The translations under genes and the position numbers were made by a program. From SURF-21 sp964592775 (GTDB lineage: Bacteria > Actinomycetota > Geothermincolia > Geothermincolales > RBG-13-55-18): 26,177 nt of DNA. The stretch's first letter is position 1; each line of letters begins with the position of its first letter. Positions 7,769-16,012 of this stretch are shown here, piece after piece. The notes beneath the pieces were generated by a model that saw only the letters and a list, made by a program, of their open reading frames with translations, was not told the origin of the DNA and made no database searches. The stretch covers positions 1 to 26,177 of the forward strand of contig CAZQFX010000017.1 of NCBI GenBank assembly GCA_964592775.1. The letters run 5' to 3'.

Positions 7769-8797
7769 TTATCCCCTGAGCATCTCCAGCGTGCGGCTCA
7801 GGGACTTGGCGATGAAATCGACGGTCGGTATGACTCTCGCGTAATCCATGCGCGTCGGTCCCAGCACGCTCACCGACCCCGCCATCTCCTCGCCGATGTT
7901 GTAGGGGGTGGTGACGAGGCTGAAGGACTGCAGCTCCTTGAACAGGTTCTCGTCCCCGATACGCACCATGAGCTCCTTGGATCCCAGGGTTTCGCTGAGC
8001 AGGTTAAGGAGGAAATACTGCTCCTCGAAATGCTCGAGCAGCTTTTCGATCCTCTTGACACCCTCCTCGTCCAGGTAGCGTAGTAGGTTCATCGCCCCCC
8101 CGACGAAGACCTTGTCGTAGCCTTCCTGGGAGAGGATATCCCTGGTCACGGAGAGCACCTTTCCGGCGAGCTGCGGCGATCTCAGGGCCTTCAGGTCGCG
8201 CCGCGTCTTCTCGTCCGTCAACTGCTCCATGGTCTTCCCCTGCAGGTTGCGGTTGAGGAAGTTCTGTATCTCGTCCAGGGCGACGACCTTGTCGGTACCC
8301 TTGGCGTCTATGAGCTTCTTCTCCACCCGCCCGGTGTCGGTGATGATCACCAGCAGGATGATGCCCTCCGCGAGGTCCACCAGGTCGATGTGCTTGATGG
8401 TGTTGCGGCGAAGGCGCGGCGCGATGACCATGGCCGCCGCGCTGGTGAGGCGGGAGAGCAGCGTGGTCGTCTCCTGCAGCAGGTTCTCCAGCTCGCGCGT
8501 CTTGTGCGAGAATAGGGTCATAATGGCCTGCCTCTCTTCCGCGCGCAGGCGCGTGCGGCCGCTGAGGCTGTCCACGTAGAAGCGGTAGCCGAGGTCGGTC
8601 GGCACCCTGCCCGCTGAGGTATGCGGCTGGTAGATGTACCCCATCCCCTCCAGCTTGCTCAGCTCGTTGCGGATGGTGGCCGCGCTAACGCCCAGGCTGA
8701 GTGTCTCTGCAAGCGATTTGGAGCCGACAGGGATCCCGGTCGTTATGTACCTGTATACGACGGTCTTTAATATTTTCTCTTGTCTCTTGTCCATCAT
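7769..8797 (-). CDS. hrcA: Heat-inducible transcription repressor HrcA
   Basis: HrcA binds CIRCE operators and represses heat-shock genes, with its folding aided by GroEL. The 342-residue protein shows the N-terminal winged helix (IPVGSKSLAETLSLGVSAAT, then IRNELSKLEGMGYI), the wing SAGRVPTDLGYRFYVD, and the GAF-like dimerisation region ending in YARVIPTVDFIAKSLS. ATGATG starts lie at 8797 and 8794. The AAGGAG ribosome-binding site is 8 nt upstream of the first ATG and sits inside the CIRCE spacer. The operator therefore overlaps both the transcription start and the translation-initiation region, a standard autorepression layout. It is the first gene of the long run reaching acyP. Confidence 0.96.
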   Translation of the reverse strand: MMDKRQEKILKTVVYRYITTGIPVGSKSLAETLSLGVSAATIRNELSKLEGMGYIYQPHTSAGRVPTDLGYRFYVDSLSGRTRLRAEERQAIMTLFSHKTRELENLLQETTTLLSRLTSAAAMVIAPRLRRNTIKHIDLVDLAEGIILLVIITDTGRVEKKLIDAKGTDKVVALDEIQNFLNRNLQGKTMEQLTDEKTRRDLKALRSPQLAGKVLSVTRDILSQEGYDKVFVGGAMNLLRYLDEEGVKRIEKLLEHFEEQYFLLNLLSETLGSKELMVRIGDENLFKELQSFSLVTTPYNIGEEMAGSVSVLGPTRMDYARVIPTVDFIAKSLSRTLEMLRG

Positions 8798-8824
8798 TTA
8801 GCACTCTCCTTCCTAGAGTGCTAT
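8798..8824 (-). promoter_or_regulatory. CIRCE operator (HrcA binding site)
   Basis: The inverted repeat TTAGCACTC-N9-GAGTGCTAT matches the CIRCE consensus TTAGCACTC-N9-GAGTGCTAA at 17 of 18 arm positions. It lies immediately 5' of the hrcA ATG, downstream of a -10 hexamer. Autorepression by HrcA, relieved by heat, is the established mode for this site. Confidence 0.97.
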
Positions 8825-8828
8825 CTCA

Positions 8829-8858
8829 ATATTAGCTCAACGCGTTCTTCCGCGACAA
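8829..8858 (-). promoter_or_regulatory. Promoter of the hrcA-dnaJ operon
   Basis: On the minus strand TTGTCG (8853-8858) is separated by 18 nt from TAATAT (8829-8834), a sigma-70/sigma-A type promoter with a -10 close to consensus. The predicted start would fall at the outer edge of CIRCE, explaining repression. The -35 is only about 27 nt past the hemW stop. Confidence 0.7.
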
Positions 8859-8884
8859 GGGCGCGAGGGTGGAGACCCCGCACG

Positions 8885-9982
8885 TCAAGCAGGCAGCAGA
8901 GCCAGGATCAGGGTGTTGGACATGAACATGCCCCGGTCCGTGAGGGTCACGCGTCCGCCTCTTCTCTCCAGCAGGCCTTCGCTTTCCAGCTCGCGCAGGT
9001 ACCCGCCCTCCGCGGCCACCATGCTTTCCGTCGCACCGAGCGAGGTCCTCAAGCCCAGTATTATCGCTTCCTCGCGCTCTTCCTCCTCGCCAAGGAGCTC
9101 GCAGCCTTCAACCGCTGGCCTTCCGCTCGAGAGCGCCTTCACGTAACCCAGCATGGAGGACGTGTTGCGCAGGCGGCATCTTCCGAGAAGGGAGTGGGCG
9201 GCCGCGCCCAGGCCCAGGTATTGCTCCCTGTTCCAATAGGCCATGTTGTGACGGCAACGATGTCCCGGCAGGCAGAAGTTGGATATCTCGTAGTGTTCGT
9301 AACCCGCCGCCGCCAGACGCTCCGCCGCCGCCAGGTACTGCTCCGCCGCTTCGTCATCTCCGGGGAGCCGTACCGGCGCGCGCGAAAGGGGCGCTCTCTC
9401 GTGCAGGGTAAGGGCGTACAGGCTCAGGTGGTGCGGCCCCATGGCGAGCACGTCGTCCAGGCACGCAAGCAGGGAGAAGGTGTCCATGCCCGGCAGGCCG
9501 AACATGATATCCACGGATACCGAATCCGCCCCGCAGCGCAGGGCGATTTCCACCGCCTCCCGCGCCTCCCCGGCGTCGTGAGCCCTGCCCAGCATGCGCA
9601 GGGTCGGGTCGTGCAGCGACTGTACGCCGACGCTGATACGGTTCACGCCTCCCGCGCGCGCCGCCGCGAAATCGTCCCGCCCCCAGGTGGCCGGGTTGAC
9701 CTCGACCGTAACCTCGGCCCCATCCATTACCTCGAACCGCCCTGACACCTCGCGCAGCAGCCCTGAGACGTCGGCTCCGCTCATGGTGGACGGCGTGCCT
9801 CCCCCCATGTAGACGGAGGTGAGCTTGCGTTCGGCTGCTTCCAACATGCGCATCCAGATATCCATCTCGAGCAGCAGCGCCAGCCGGTAATCCCCCATGT
9901 GGCGGCGGCCGGCGACGCGCGAGTCGAAGTCGCAGTAGGAACAGCGCGTGGGGCAGAAAGGCCAGTGCAGGTAGAGCCTCAC
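8885..9982 (-). CDS. hemW: HemW-like radical-SAM heme chaperone (coproporphyrinogen III oxidase-like)
   Basis: HemW is a heme-binding radical-SAM protein thought to insert heme into target enzymes; family members were long annotated as oxygen-independent coproporphyrinogen III oxidase. Read from GTG at 9982 it has 365 residues, starting MRLYLHWPFCPTRCSYCDFD with the CX3CX2C cluster at Cys10, Cys14 and Cys17. GGGTPS, VTVEVNP and GVQSLHD are the SAM-domain motifs. HNMAYWNREQYLGLGAAAHS marks the HemW branch. The frame is open upstream to 10129, but that part is the out-of-frame shadow of lepA. GTGA overlaps the lepA stop and AGGAG lies 8 nt upstream. The lepA-hemW-hrcA order is common. Confidence 0.93.
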   Translation of the reverse strand: MRLYLHWPFCPTRCSYCDFDSRVAGRRHMGDYRLALLLEMDIWMRMLEAAERKLTSVYMGGGTPSTMSGADVSGLLREVSGRFEVMDGAEVTVEVNPATWGRDDFAAARAGGVNRISVGVQSLHDPTLRMLGRAHDAGEAREAVEIALRCGADSVSVDIMFGLPGMDTFSLLACLDDVLAMGPHHLSLYALTLHERAPLSRAPVRLPGDDEAAEQYLAAAERLAAAGYEHYEISNFCLPGHRCRHNMAYWNREQYLGLGAAAHSLLGRCRLRNTSSMLGYVKALSSGRPAVEGCELLGEEEEREEAIILGLRTSLGATESMVAAEGGYLRELESEGLLERRGGRVTLTDRGMFMSNTLILALLPA

Positions 9983-11793
9983 TTGCCGGTCTCCTCTCTC
10001 GTCACCCTGAGCGCGGAGATGAACGCCTCCTGCGGGATCTCCACCTTGCCCACCATCTTCATGCGCTTCTTGCCCTCTTTCTGCTTCTGCAACAGCTTCT
10101 TCTTCCTGGTGATGTCGCCCCCGTAACATTTCGCCAGCACGTCCTTGCGCCTGGCCTTGATGGTCTCGCGCGCGATCACCCTCCCCCCGATGGCCGCCTG
10201 CACGGCAACGTCGAAGAGCTGCCGGGGGATGAGCTCGCGCAACCTCTGGGCCACGCGCCTGCCGTAGTCGTAGGCGCGGCCGCGGTCGACGATGGAGGAG
10301 AAGGCGTCCACCGGCTCGCCGTTGATGAGGATGTCCAGCTTCACCAGGTTTCCCGGCAGGAAGCCGATATGCTCGTAGTCGAAGGAGGCGTAGCCGCGGC
10401 TGCGCGACTTCAACTGGTCGTAGAAGTCCACCACGATCTCCGCCAGGGGCAACTGGCAGCGTATCTCGACCCGCCGCCCCGAGAGGTAGGCTATGTCCTG
10501 GAACACGCCGCGCCTCTCCTTGGCCAGCTCCAGCATGTTCCCCATGTTATCGGGGGGAACGAGGATGGTGGCCTGGACGTACGGCTCGCGCACTTCGCTC
10601 ACCGTGCCCATGTCGGGCATGTCGGAGGGGTTGCGTATATAGAGGGTGCCGCCTTCTTTCTCCCCTATCTCGTATACGACGTTGGGCGCGGTAATCACCA
10701 GGTCCAGACCGTATTCCCTCTCCAGGCGCTCCTGCACGATGTCCATGTGCAGGAGCCCGAGGAAGCCGCAACGGAAGCCGAAGCCCAGCGCCTTCGAGGT
10801 CTCCCTGGCGAAGGTGAGGGAGGCGTCGTTGAGCTTCAGCCTTTCCAGGGCGTCGTTCAGGTCCGTGAAATCGTCGGAATCGACGGGGTAGATCCCCGCG
10901 AATACCATGGGTTTCGGGTCCTGGTAGCCCGGCAGCTGTTCCGCGGCGGGCCTCTCCCTGCCGGTGACCGTGTCCCCCACCTTGATGCGCGTGACCTCCT
11001 TGATGCCCGTGATGATGTATCCCACCTCGCCCGCCTCCAGCCGGTCGCAGGAGATCATGTCCGGCGAGAAGAAGCCCACCTCGTCGATCTCCGCCGCCGT
11101 GTTCGTGGCCATGAAGCGGGCCTTCATGCCCTTCACCGCCTCCCCCTCGGCTACCCGCACGAAGGCGACGACGCCGCGGTAGAGGTCGTAGGTGGAGTCG
11201 AACACCAGCGCGCGCAGAGGCAGCCCGCTCTCGCCCCCCGGGGGCGGCACGTCCTCGATCACCGCGCGCAGCAGTTCCTCAACCCCCTCGCCGGTCTTCG
11301 CGGAAACCGCCAGCACGCCCGCGGGGTCCACCCCCAGCAGGTCGGCTATCTCCATCGCCGTCTCCTCGTAGTCCGCGGAGGGAAGGTCGATCTTGTTCAC
11401 GGCGGGGATGACCGTAAGCCCCGCCTCCACGGCCAGCAGGGCGTTTCCCACCGTCTGGGCCTCCACTCCCTGCGATGCGTCCACCAGCAGTATCGCGCCC
11501 TCGCAGGCCGCCAGGCTGCGCGATACCTCGTAGGAGAAATCCACGTGGCCGGGGGTGTCTATGAGGTTGAGTCGATATTCCGCTCCTCCGCCGGTAGCGT
11601 AGCGCATGCGTACCGCCTGGGCCTTTATGGTTATCCCCCGCTCGCGCTCCAGTTCCATGCGGTCCAGGTACTGGTCGGCCATCTTCTGCCGGGGGATGGT
11701 ATGCGTTATCTCCAGGAACCTGTCCGCCAGGGTAGACTTGCCGTGGTCGATATGCGCGATGATGCAGAAATTCCTTATCTTGCTTCTCTCCAT
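9979..11793 (-). CDS. lepA: Elongation factor 4 (LepA GTPase)
   Basis: LepA/EF4 is a ribosome-associated translational GTPase acting in initiation or ribosome back-translocation. Its 604 residues match the family length. G1 is AHIDHGKST, then DTPGHVDF (G3) and NKIDLPSA (G4). Switch I is followed by ERERGITIKAQAVRM. The LepA-specific C-terminal domain contains YGGDITRKKKLLQKQKEGKK. ATG at 11793 has AAGGTG 7 nt upstream. It forms a two-gene unit with hemW (4-nt overlap) and is divergent from rpsT. Confidence 0.97.
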   Translation of the reverse strand: MERSKIRNFCIIAHIDHGKSTLADRFLEITHTIPRQKMADQYLDRMELERERGITIKAQAVRMRYATGGGAEYRLNLIDTPGHVDFSYEVSRSLAACEGAILLVDASQGVEAQTVGNALLAVEAGLTVIPAVNKIDLPSADYEETAMEIADLLGVDPAGVLAVSAKTGEGVEELLRAVIEDVPPPGGESGLPLRALVFDSTYDLYRGVVAFVRVAEGEAVKGMKARFMATNTAAEIDEVGFFSPDMISCDRLEAGEVGYIITGIKEVTRIKVGDTVTGRERPAAEQLPGYQDPKPMVFAGIYPVDSDDFTDLNDALERLKLNDASLTFARETSKALGFGFRCGFLGLLHMDIVQERLEREYGLDLVITAPNVVYEIGEKEGGTLYIRNPSDMPDMGTVSEVREPYVQATILVPPDNMGNMLELAKERRGVFQDIAYLSGRRVEIRCQLPLAEIVVDFYDQLKSRSRGYASFDYEHIGFLPGNLVKLDILINGEPVDAFSSIVDRGRAYDYGRRVAQRLRELIPRQLFDVAVQAAIGGRVIARETIKARRKDVLAKCYGGDITRKKKLLQKQKEGKKRMKMVGKVEIPQEAFISALRVTREETGK

Positions 11794-11826
11794 ACATAAA
11801 CACCTTGGTCATTATCGCACATTCGC

Positions 11827-11832
11827 ATTATA
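11827..11832 (-). promoter_or_regulatory. -10 element of the lepA-hemW promoter
   Basis: A perfect TATAAT on the minus strand lies 33 nt upstream of the lepA ATG. The corresponding -35 region (GGGGCA at 17 nt spacing) is poor, so this may rely on an activator or extended contacts. Confidence 0.5.
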
Positions 11833-12051
11833 AGGGCCCTCACGCTATTGCCCCGGGAGGATTCCCGCTTGGCCCGGCGCTCCCGCGTCCACGCAACCAG
11901 AGCGCACATAGTGGGAGCATCCTACCCCGTGCTTGGTAGGTACTTACGCCCTGGAGCTATCCGCAACGACGAGACGCGGGTAGACGGGCAACCGGGAATC
12001 CCTATAAGAGTGCCATGTCTATACTGGCAGTAGCAACGGTTTGCCACGTTA
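11833..12051. other. Divergent intergenic region between lepA and rpsT
   Basis: No credible gene is seen here. Short hairpins are present: CGGGA-GGAT-TCCCG near 11855-11868 and CCTACC-N8-GGTAGG at 11921-11940. I searched for a tRNA because of the stem at 11921, but there is no T-loop or acceptor pairing. Both flanking promoters start transcription away from this stretch, so it is probably untranscribed spacer or holds upstream control sites. Confidence 0.4.
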
Positions 12052-12060
12052 TGCTACAAT
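12052..12060 (+). promoter_or_regulatory. Extended -10 promoter of rpsT
   Basis: TGCTACAAT is an extended -10 (TGN plus TACAAT, 5 of 6). No good -35 is visible 17 nt upstream (AGCAAC region). The start would leave a short leader of about 25 nt before the rpsT TTG. Confidence 0.5.
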
Positions 12061-12092
12061 ACGCCCTGTTTGAGGAAAAGGAGGAGGAGGCA

Positions 12093-12353
12093 TTGCCCAA
12101 CATCAAGCAACAGGAGAAGCGCACGCGGCAAGCGGAAAAGAGGCGCGTGCGCAACAAATCCCGGAAGTCGGAGGTCAAGACCTACATCAAGCATTTCGAG
12201 AGCGCCCTGCAGCGCGGCGACCGCGACGAGGGAGAGGTCTACCTCAAAAAGGCGATCAAGGCCCTGGACAAGGCGGCGAGTGACGGCATCATCCACAAGA
12301 ACAACGCCGCCAACCGCAAATCCCGCCTCATGCACAAGTTCAACCAAGCCTAG
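12093..12353 (+). CDS. rpsT: 30S ribosomal protein S20
   Basis: This 86-residue, very basic protein begins (M)PNIKQQEKRTRQAEKRRVRN, the hallmark S20 N terminus. It ends in the conserved NAANRKSRLMHKFNQA. S20 binds 16S rRNA early in 30S assembly. Translation must start at TTG 12093: the next codon is Pro of the conserved PNIK, AAGGAGG lies 8 nt upstream, and no ATG fits. The frame is open upstream to 12015, but that part is not S20-like. E. coli rpsT also uses UUG, where it contributes to autogenous control. It is the only secure plus-strand gene, divergent from lepA and convergent with pheT. Confidence 0.95.
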   Translation: MPNIKQQEKRTRQAEKRRVRNKSRKSEVKTYIKHFESALQRGDRDEGEVYLKKAIKALDKAASDGIIHKNNAANRKSRLMHKFNQA

Positions 12354-12358
12354 TACGC

Positions 12359-12390
12359 AAAAAGTTGCGCTTTCCTGAGTGCGGCTTTTT
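12359..12390 (+). terminator. Intrinsic terminator of rpsT
   Basis: The arms AAAAAGTTGCGC and GTGCGGCTTTTT pair over 12 bp (with G-U pairs) around an 8-nt loop and end in a T run, 5 nt after the rpsT stop. Read on the minus strand the stem has more mismatches but also ends in T5, so weak bidirectional termination for pheT is possible. Confidence 0.75.
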
Positions 12391-12515
12391 GGGTCTGACC
12401 CCAGGAGCTTCTTTCCAACCACCTATCGGCGTCACTCATGGACACTTATGGACTATGATCCATTCTGTACGGAGTTAAAGATCTGAAATCTGACCCCACT
12501 GATGTTGCGGACATA
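12391..12515. repeat. Gap between rpsT and pheT with repeated TCTGACCCCA motif
   Basis: There is no gene here. The 10-mer TCTGACCCCA occurs at 12394-12403 and again at 12489-12498; the first copy is part of the palindrome GGGTCTGACCC. Between them ATGGAC is repeated twice and faces ATCCAT. The stretch is visibly lower in GC than its neighbours. GGGGTCAGATT-type motifs often flank decayed transposon relics; no transposase is present. Confidence 0.45.
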
Positions 12516-14930
12516 TCAGCGCATGCGGGCGCCGAGTCTTTCCGCCAGGGATTCCATTATATCCTCGTAGGCGGAGCGCGCCTCTTCGTCCCTGAGCGTG
12601 CGGTCGAGGTCGTAGAAAGTGAGGCTGTAAGCGAGGCTCTTCTCTCTTTCCCCGATCTGCCCGCCCCTGTAGAGGTCGAAGAGCCGCACTTCGCGCAAGA
12701 GCGTTCCTCCCGCCCCCCGTATGACCTCCTCCACCTCGCCCGCTGCGACTTCCTCCCCCACCACGACCGCCAGGTCCATCTGGATGGAGGGAAACCTCGC
12801 TATCTCACGGTAGGGAGGCAGTTCGTGCGCGGAGGCGACGATCGGCTCGATGTCGAGCTCGAACACCGCCGTGTTCCCGGGAAGACCGGCGGCCACCGCC
12901 ACCGCAGGGTGTATGACGCCCAGGTATCCGGCATCCCTTCCGTTGACGGTCACCGCGCAGCTCTGCGCGGGGTGCAGAAACGGCAGCTTCCCGCGCCGCA
13001 GCGACCACGCCGCCACGTGGAGCGACGACGCGAGCCCCTCCAGTATGCCCTTGACGGTGAAGAGATCGCCCGCCTCGGCGTCACGGTCCCATTGTTTGGT
13101 CGACCAGCTTCCGGCCACCGCGCACCCCAGCCTCACCGGTTCCGACGGAAGCTTCTCCCCCGCGGCGGGCAGGAACACCCGGCCCATCTCGAAGAGCGCG
13201 ACGTCCATCACCCGCCGGTTGACGTTGAAGCGTACCGCCCCCAGGAGTCCCGGCAGCAGGGAAGGGCGCATGAGCGACGTCTCCTCGCTTATGGCGTTGC
13301 TGAGCGCCGCCACGTCACAAGGCAGGAAATCCCTCTCGGGATCCAGTATCTCCATCCAGCGCGGTGATATGAAGGCCAGGGTTATGGCCTCGTGCAGTCC
13401 CATCCCGACCATGATGCGCGCGATCTCGCGGCGCGCTCTCTGCCCGGGCGTGAGCGAACCTATGTTGTGCGAGGAACGCGGCAGCGTGGGCGTTATGCGT
13501 TCGTAACCGTGAAGGCGCGCCACCTCCTCCACGAGGTCGATCTCTCTCTCCAGGTCGGGACGGAAGGTGGGCACCTCCACCTCGACCACCGCGCCCTCCC
13601 CCTCCCCCTCCGCTCCGAGTACCTCGAGTTCTATGGAGCGGAGCAGTTCCGCCGCTTCGTCTCTACGCAGCGGTATCCCGATCAGCCTGGCCGTGCGCTC
13701 CACCCTGAGCCGCAGGCGCCGGGGCTCGATGACGCGGGCGATGGCGTCGACCGCGCCCGGTCTCACCTTCCCATCCGCCAGTTCCTGCATAAAGAAGGCG
13801 GCGCGGTCGGCTGCGCGCACACACCCGCCGGGATCTACGCCCCTCTCGAAGCGGTATGACGCCTCGGAGGGCAGGTCCTGCAACCTCACCGTGCGCATGA
13901 TGTTGGCGGGATCGAAATGGGCCGACTCTAGGAGCACCTTGGTGGTGCCGTCTCCCACCTCGGTGTGCTCTCCTCCCATCACGCCCGCCAGCGCGATAGG
14001 CCCCGAAGGATCGCATATCAGCAGGTCATCGCAGGTAAGATTCCGCCGCACCCCGTCGAGGGTGGTAATCTTCTCTCCCCCTTCCGCCCTTCTCACGATG
14101 ATGTGCCCGTCCCTCACCAGCCCGTAGTCGAAGGCATGCAGGGGCTGGCCCAGCTCGAGCATGACGTAGTTGGTCGCGTCCACGACGTTGCTGATGGGGC
14201 GCACCCCCGCCGCCTGGAGCCTCCGCCGCATCCACCAGGGAGAGGGGCCTATCTTCAGCCCGTCGACGACCCTCGCCGCGTAGCGGGAGCACAGATCGCC
14301 GTCTATTATATCCACTCGCACCTCGCGGCCGGCGGGCGCCCCCTCCTCGCGCAACTCGAAACGCTGCATCCGCAGCCGCTGTCCGGTCAGGGCCGCCACT
14401 TCCCTGGCCACCCCCAGCATGCACAGGCAATCCGGCCGATTGGGGGTTATTTCCAGATCCAGGACAGTGTCCCGCATGCCCGGGACGTCTGCCAGCCTCA
14501 TACCCGCCCGCGCTCCCTCCTCCAGGACCATGATCCCCACGGCATCTTCGGAGATGCCCAGCTCCATCTCGGAGAGCAGCATCCCGTGCGAGGCGACCCC
14601 GCGGATGGAGGCCTGCGATATCACCTCGCCGCCTGTAAGCCTCGTCCCCGGCAGGGCGACGGGCGAGAGGATCCCCTCCCGCACGTTGGGGGCTCCGCAC
14701 ACTATCTCCGCCGTCTCCCCGCCCAGGTCCACCCGGCACACCGTCAGCCGGCCGGCGTAGGGATGGGGCTTCACCTCGATCACGTACCCTACGACAAGAT
14801 CCCCGTACTCGTCGCCCAACGGCTCGACGCTCTCCACCGCGGTCCCCGAGGCGGTGAGCAGCTCCGCCAGGTCGTGGGGATGCATCGTAATGTCCACATA
14901 TTCCGAGAGCCATTGCAGTGAAACGCGCAT
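12516..14930 (-). CDS. pheT: Phenylalanine--tRNA ligase beta subunit
   Basis: This is the beta chain of the (alpha-beta)2 enzyme that charges tRNA-Phe. Its 804 residues from ATG at 14930 (MRVSLQWLSEYVDI) match the family. In order it has the EMAP-like tRNA-binding domain (VGYVIEVKPHPYAGRLTVCR), the B3/B4 editing region (RPDCLCMLGVAREVAALTG), the B5 domain (EVEVPTFRPDLEREIDLVEE), a synthetase-like core, and the C-terminal FDX-ACB anticodon-binding domain (IARFPSIQMDLAVVV). An in-frame TTG at 14945 overlaps the pheS stop, but ATG 14930 has AAGG 8 nt upstream and gives the standard N terminus. It is the last gene of the infC operon, convergent with rpsT. Confidence 0.96.
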   Translation of the reverse strand: MRVSLQWLSEYVDITMHPHDLAELLTASGTAVESVEPLGDEYGDLVVGYVIEVKPHPYAGRLTVCRVDLGGETAEIVCGAPNVREGILSPVALPGTRLTGGEVISQASIRGVASHGMLLSEMELGISEDAVGIMVLEEGARAGMRLADVPGMRDTVLDLEITPNRPDCLCMLGVAREVAALTGQRLRMQRFELREEGAPAGREVRVDIIDGDLCSRYAARVVDGLKIGPSPWWMRRRLQAAGVRPISNVVDATNYVMLELGQPLHAFDYGLVRDGHIIVRRAEGGEKITTLDGVRRNLTCDDLLICDPSGPIALAGVMGGEHTEVGDGTTKVLLESAHFDPANIMRTVRLQDLPSEASYRFERGVDPGGCVRAADRAAFFMQELADGKVRPGAVDAIARVIEPRRLRLRVERTARLIGIPLRRDEAAELLRSIELEVLGAEGEGEGAVVEVEVPTFRPDLEREIDLVEEVARLHGYERITPTLPRSSHNIGSLTPGQRARREIARIMVGMGLHEAITLAFISPRWMEILDPERDFLPCDVAALSNAISEETSLMRPSLLPGLLGAVRFNVNRRVMDVALFEMGRVFLPAAGEKLPSEPVRLGCAVAGSWSTKQWDRDAEAGDLFTVKGILEGLASSLHVAAWSLRRGKLPFLHPAQSCAVTVNGRDAGYLGVIHPAVAVAAGLPGNTAVFELDIEPIVASAHELPPYREIARFPSIQMDLAVVVGEEVAAGEVEEVIRGAGGTLLREVRLFDLYRGGQIGEREKSLAYSLTFYDLDRTLRDEEARSAYEDIMESLAERLGARMR

Positions 14931-14941
14931 CTTCTCGCCCT

Positions 14942-16012
14942 TCAATACTGCCTTAGCAGACGCAGGTCATTGTCGAAGAAGTACCTGATATCCGGCACCC
15001 CGTACTTGAGCAACGCAATACGCTCGACCCCCATGCCGAACGCGAAGCCGCTTATCTCCTCGGGGTCGTATCCCACGTAGCCGAAGACGTTGGGGTCCAC
15101 CATGCCCGCCCCCAGTATCTCCAGCCACCCCGTACCGCCGCAGACCCGGCAGCCGCTTCCCCCGCATATATTGCAGGACACGTCCACCTCGGCGCTGGGC
15201 TCGGTGAAGGGGAAGAAATGGGGGCGGAAGCGCACGTTGCGGTCGTCGCCGAACATGCGCCTGGCGAAGTGCTCCAGGGTGCCCTTGAGGTCCCCCAGGG
15301 TTATGCCCTCGTCCACCGCCAGCCCCTCCACCTGGTGAAACATGGGCGAATGCGTGGCATCTGGGACGTCGCGGCGGAAGGCCTTGCCGGGCGCTATCAC
15401 GTAGAGAGGCGGGGGCGTGGTCTCCATCACCCTCACCTGCACCGGGGAGGTATGGGTGCGCAACAGCACGTCGCGGCGATCGCCGCCGGGTATGTCGACG
15501 TAGAAGGTGTCGGAGAGCGACTTAGAGGGGTGCCAGTCAGGGGTGTTCAGCGCCTCGAAGTTGTAGTAGTCGAGCTCGACCTCCGGTCCCTCCACCACGC
15601 GGTAGCCCATGCCGATGAAGATATCCTCTATCTCCTCGATGATGCGCGAGAGGAGGTGGTGCGTTCCGTACGGGATAAGCCTTCCGGGCAGGGTCACATC
15701 CACCCGTTCCTCCGCGAGCGCCCTCTCCATCTCCAGCTTTCCCAGCACCCGTCCCCGCTCCTCCAGGGAACGCTCCAGCCATCCCTTGAGCAGGTTAGCC
15801 AGGCGTCCCGCGACCTTGCGTTCCCCGGCCGGCAGCTCCTTGATCCCCTGCAGCACCGCGGAGAGCCTTCCCTTGCGCCCGAGGAAGGACACCCGTATCT
15901 CCTCCAGCGCGTCCGAGCCGCCGGCGCCGTCCAGGGCGGAGCGGGCATCTTCGTAGATCCTCTTCAGTCCGGGGTCGGCCATGATCTCGTTCAGGAGTTC
16001 GTCATACGCCAT
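14942..16012 (-). CDS. pheS: Phenylalanine--tRNA ligase alpha subunit
   Basis: This is the catalytic alpha chain of PheRS, 356 residues. The N-terminal coiled-coil (MAYDELLNEIMADPGLKRIY) is followed by class II motifs: DWHPSKSLSDTFYV, motif 2 LLRTHTSPVQVRVM, and motif 3 in FGMGVERIALLKYG. A Cys-rich insert, CNICGGSGCRVCGGTGW, precedes LEILGAGMVDP and is common in PheS. The ATG abuts the stop of the methyltransferase gene (TAGATG). Followed by pheT, with the synthetase as a downstream part of the infC ribosomal operon, as in many Actinobacteria. Confidence 0.96.
   Translation of the reverse strand: MAYDELLNEIMADPGLKRIYEDARSALDGAGGSDALEEIRVSFLGRKGRLSAVLQGIKELPAGERKVAGRLANLLKGWLERSLEERGRVLGKLEMERALAEERVDVTLPGRLIPYGTHHLLSRIIEEIEDIFIGMGYRVVEGPEVELDYYNFEALNTPDWHPSKSLSDTFYVDIPGGDRRDVLLRTHTSPVQVRVMETTPPPLYVIAPGKAFRRDVPDATHSPMFHQVEGLAVDEGITLGDLKGTLEHFARRMFGDDRNVRFRPHFFPFTEPSAEVDVSCNICGGSGCRVCGGTGWLEILGAGMVDPNVFGYVGYDPEEISGFAFGMGVERIALLKYGVPDIRYFFDNDLRLLRQY

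Noticed and set aside
9983..10129. N-terminal extension of HemW
   Set aside because: It is the out-of-frame 3' end of lepA; GTG 9982 has a good ribosome-binding site and the family N terminus.
10369..11799. 476-codon plus-strand frame opposite lepA
   Set aside because: Antisense shadow of a highly conserved gene; no family features.
11921..11995. Possible tRNA or riboswitch between lepA and rpsT
   Set aside because: A 6-bp stem is present, but there is no acceptor stem, anticodon arm or T-loop pattern and no known riboswitch core that I can recognise.
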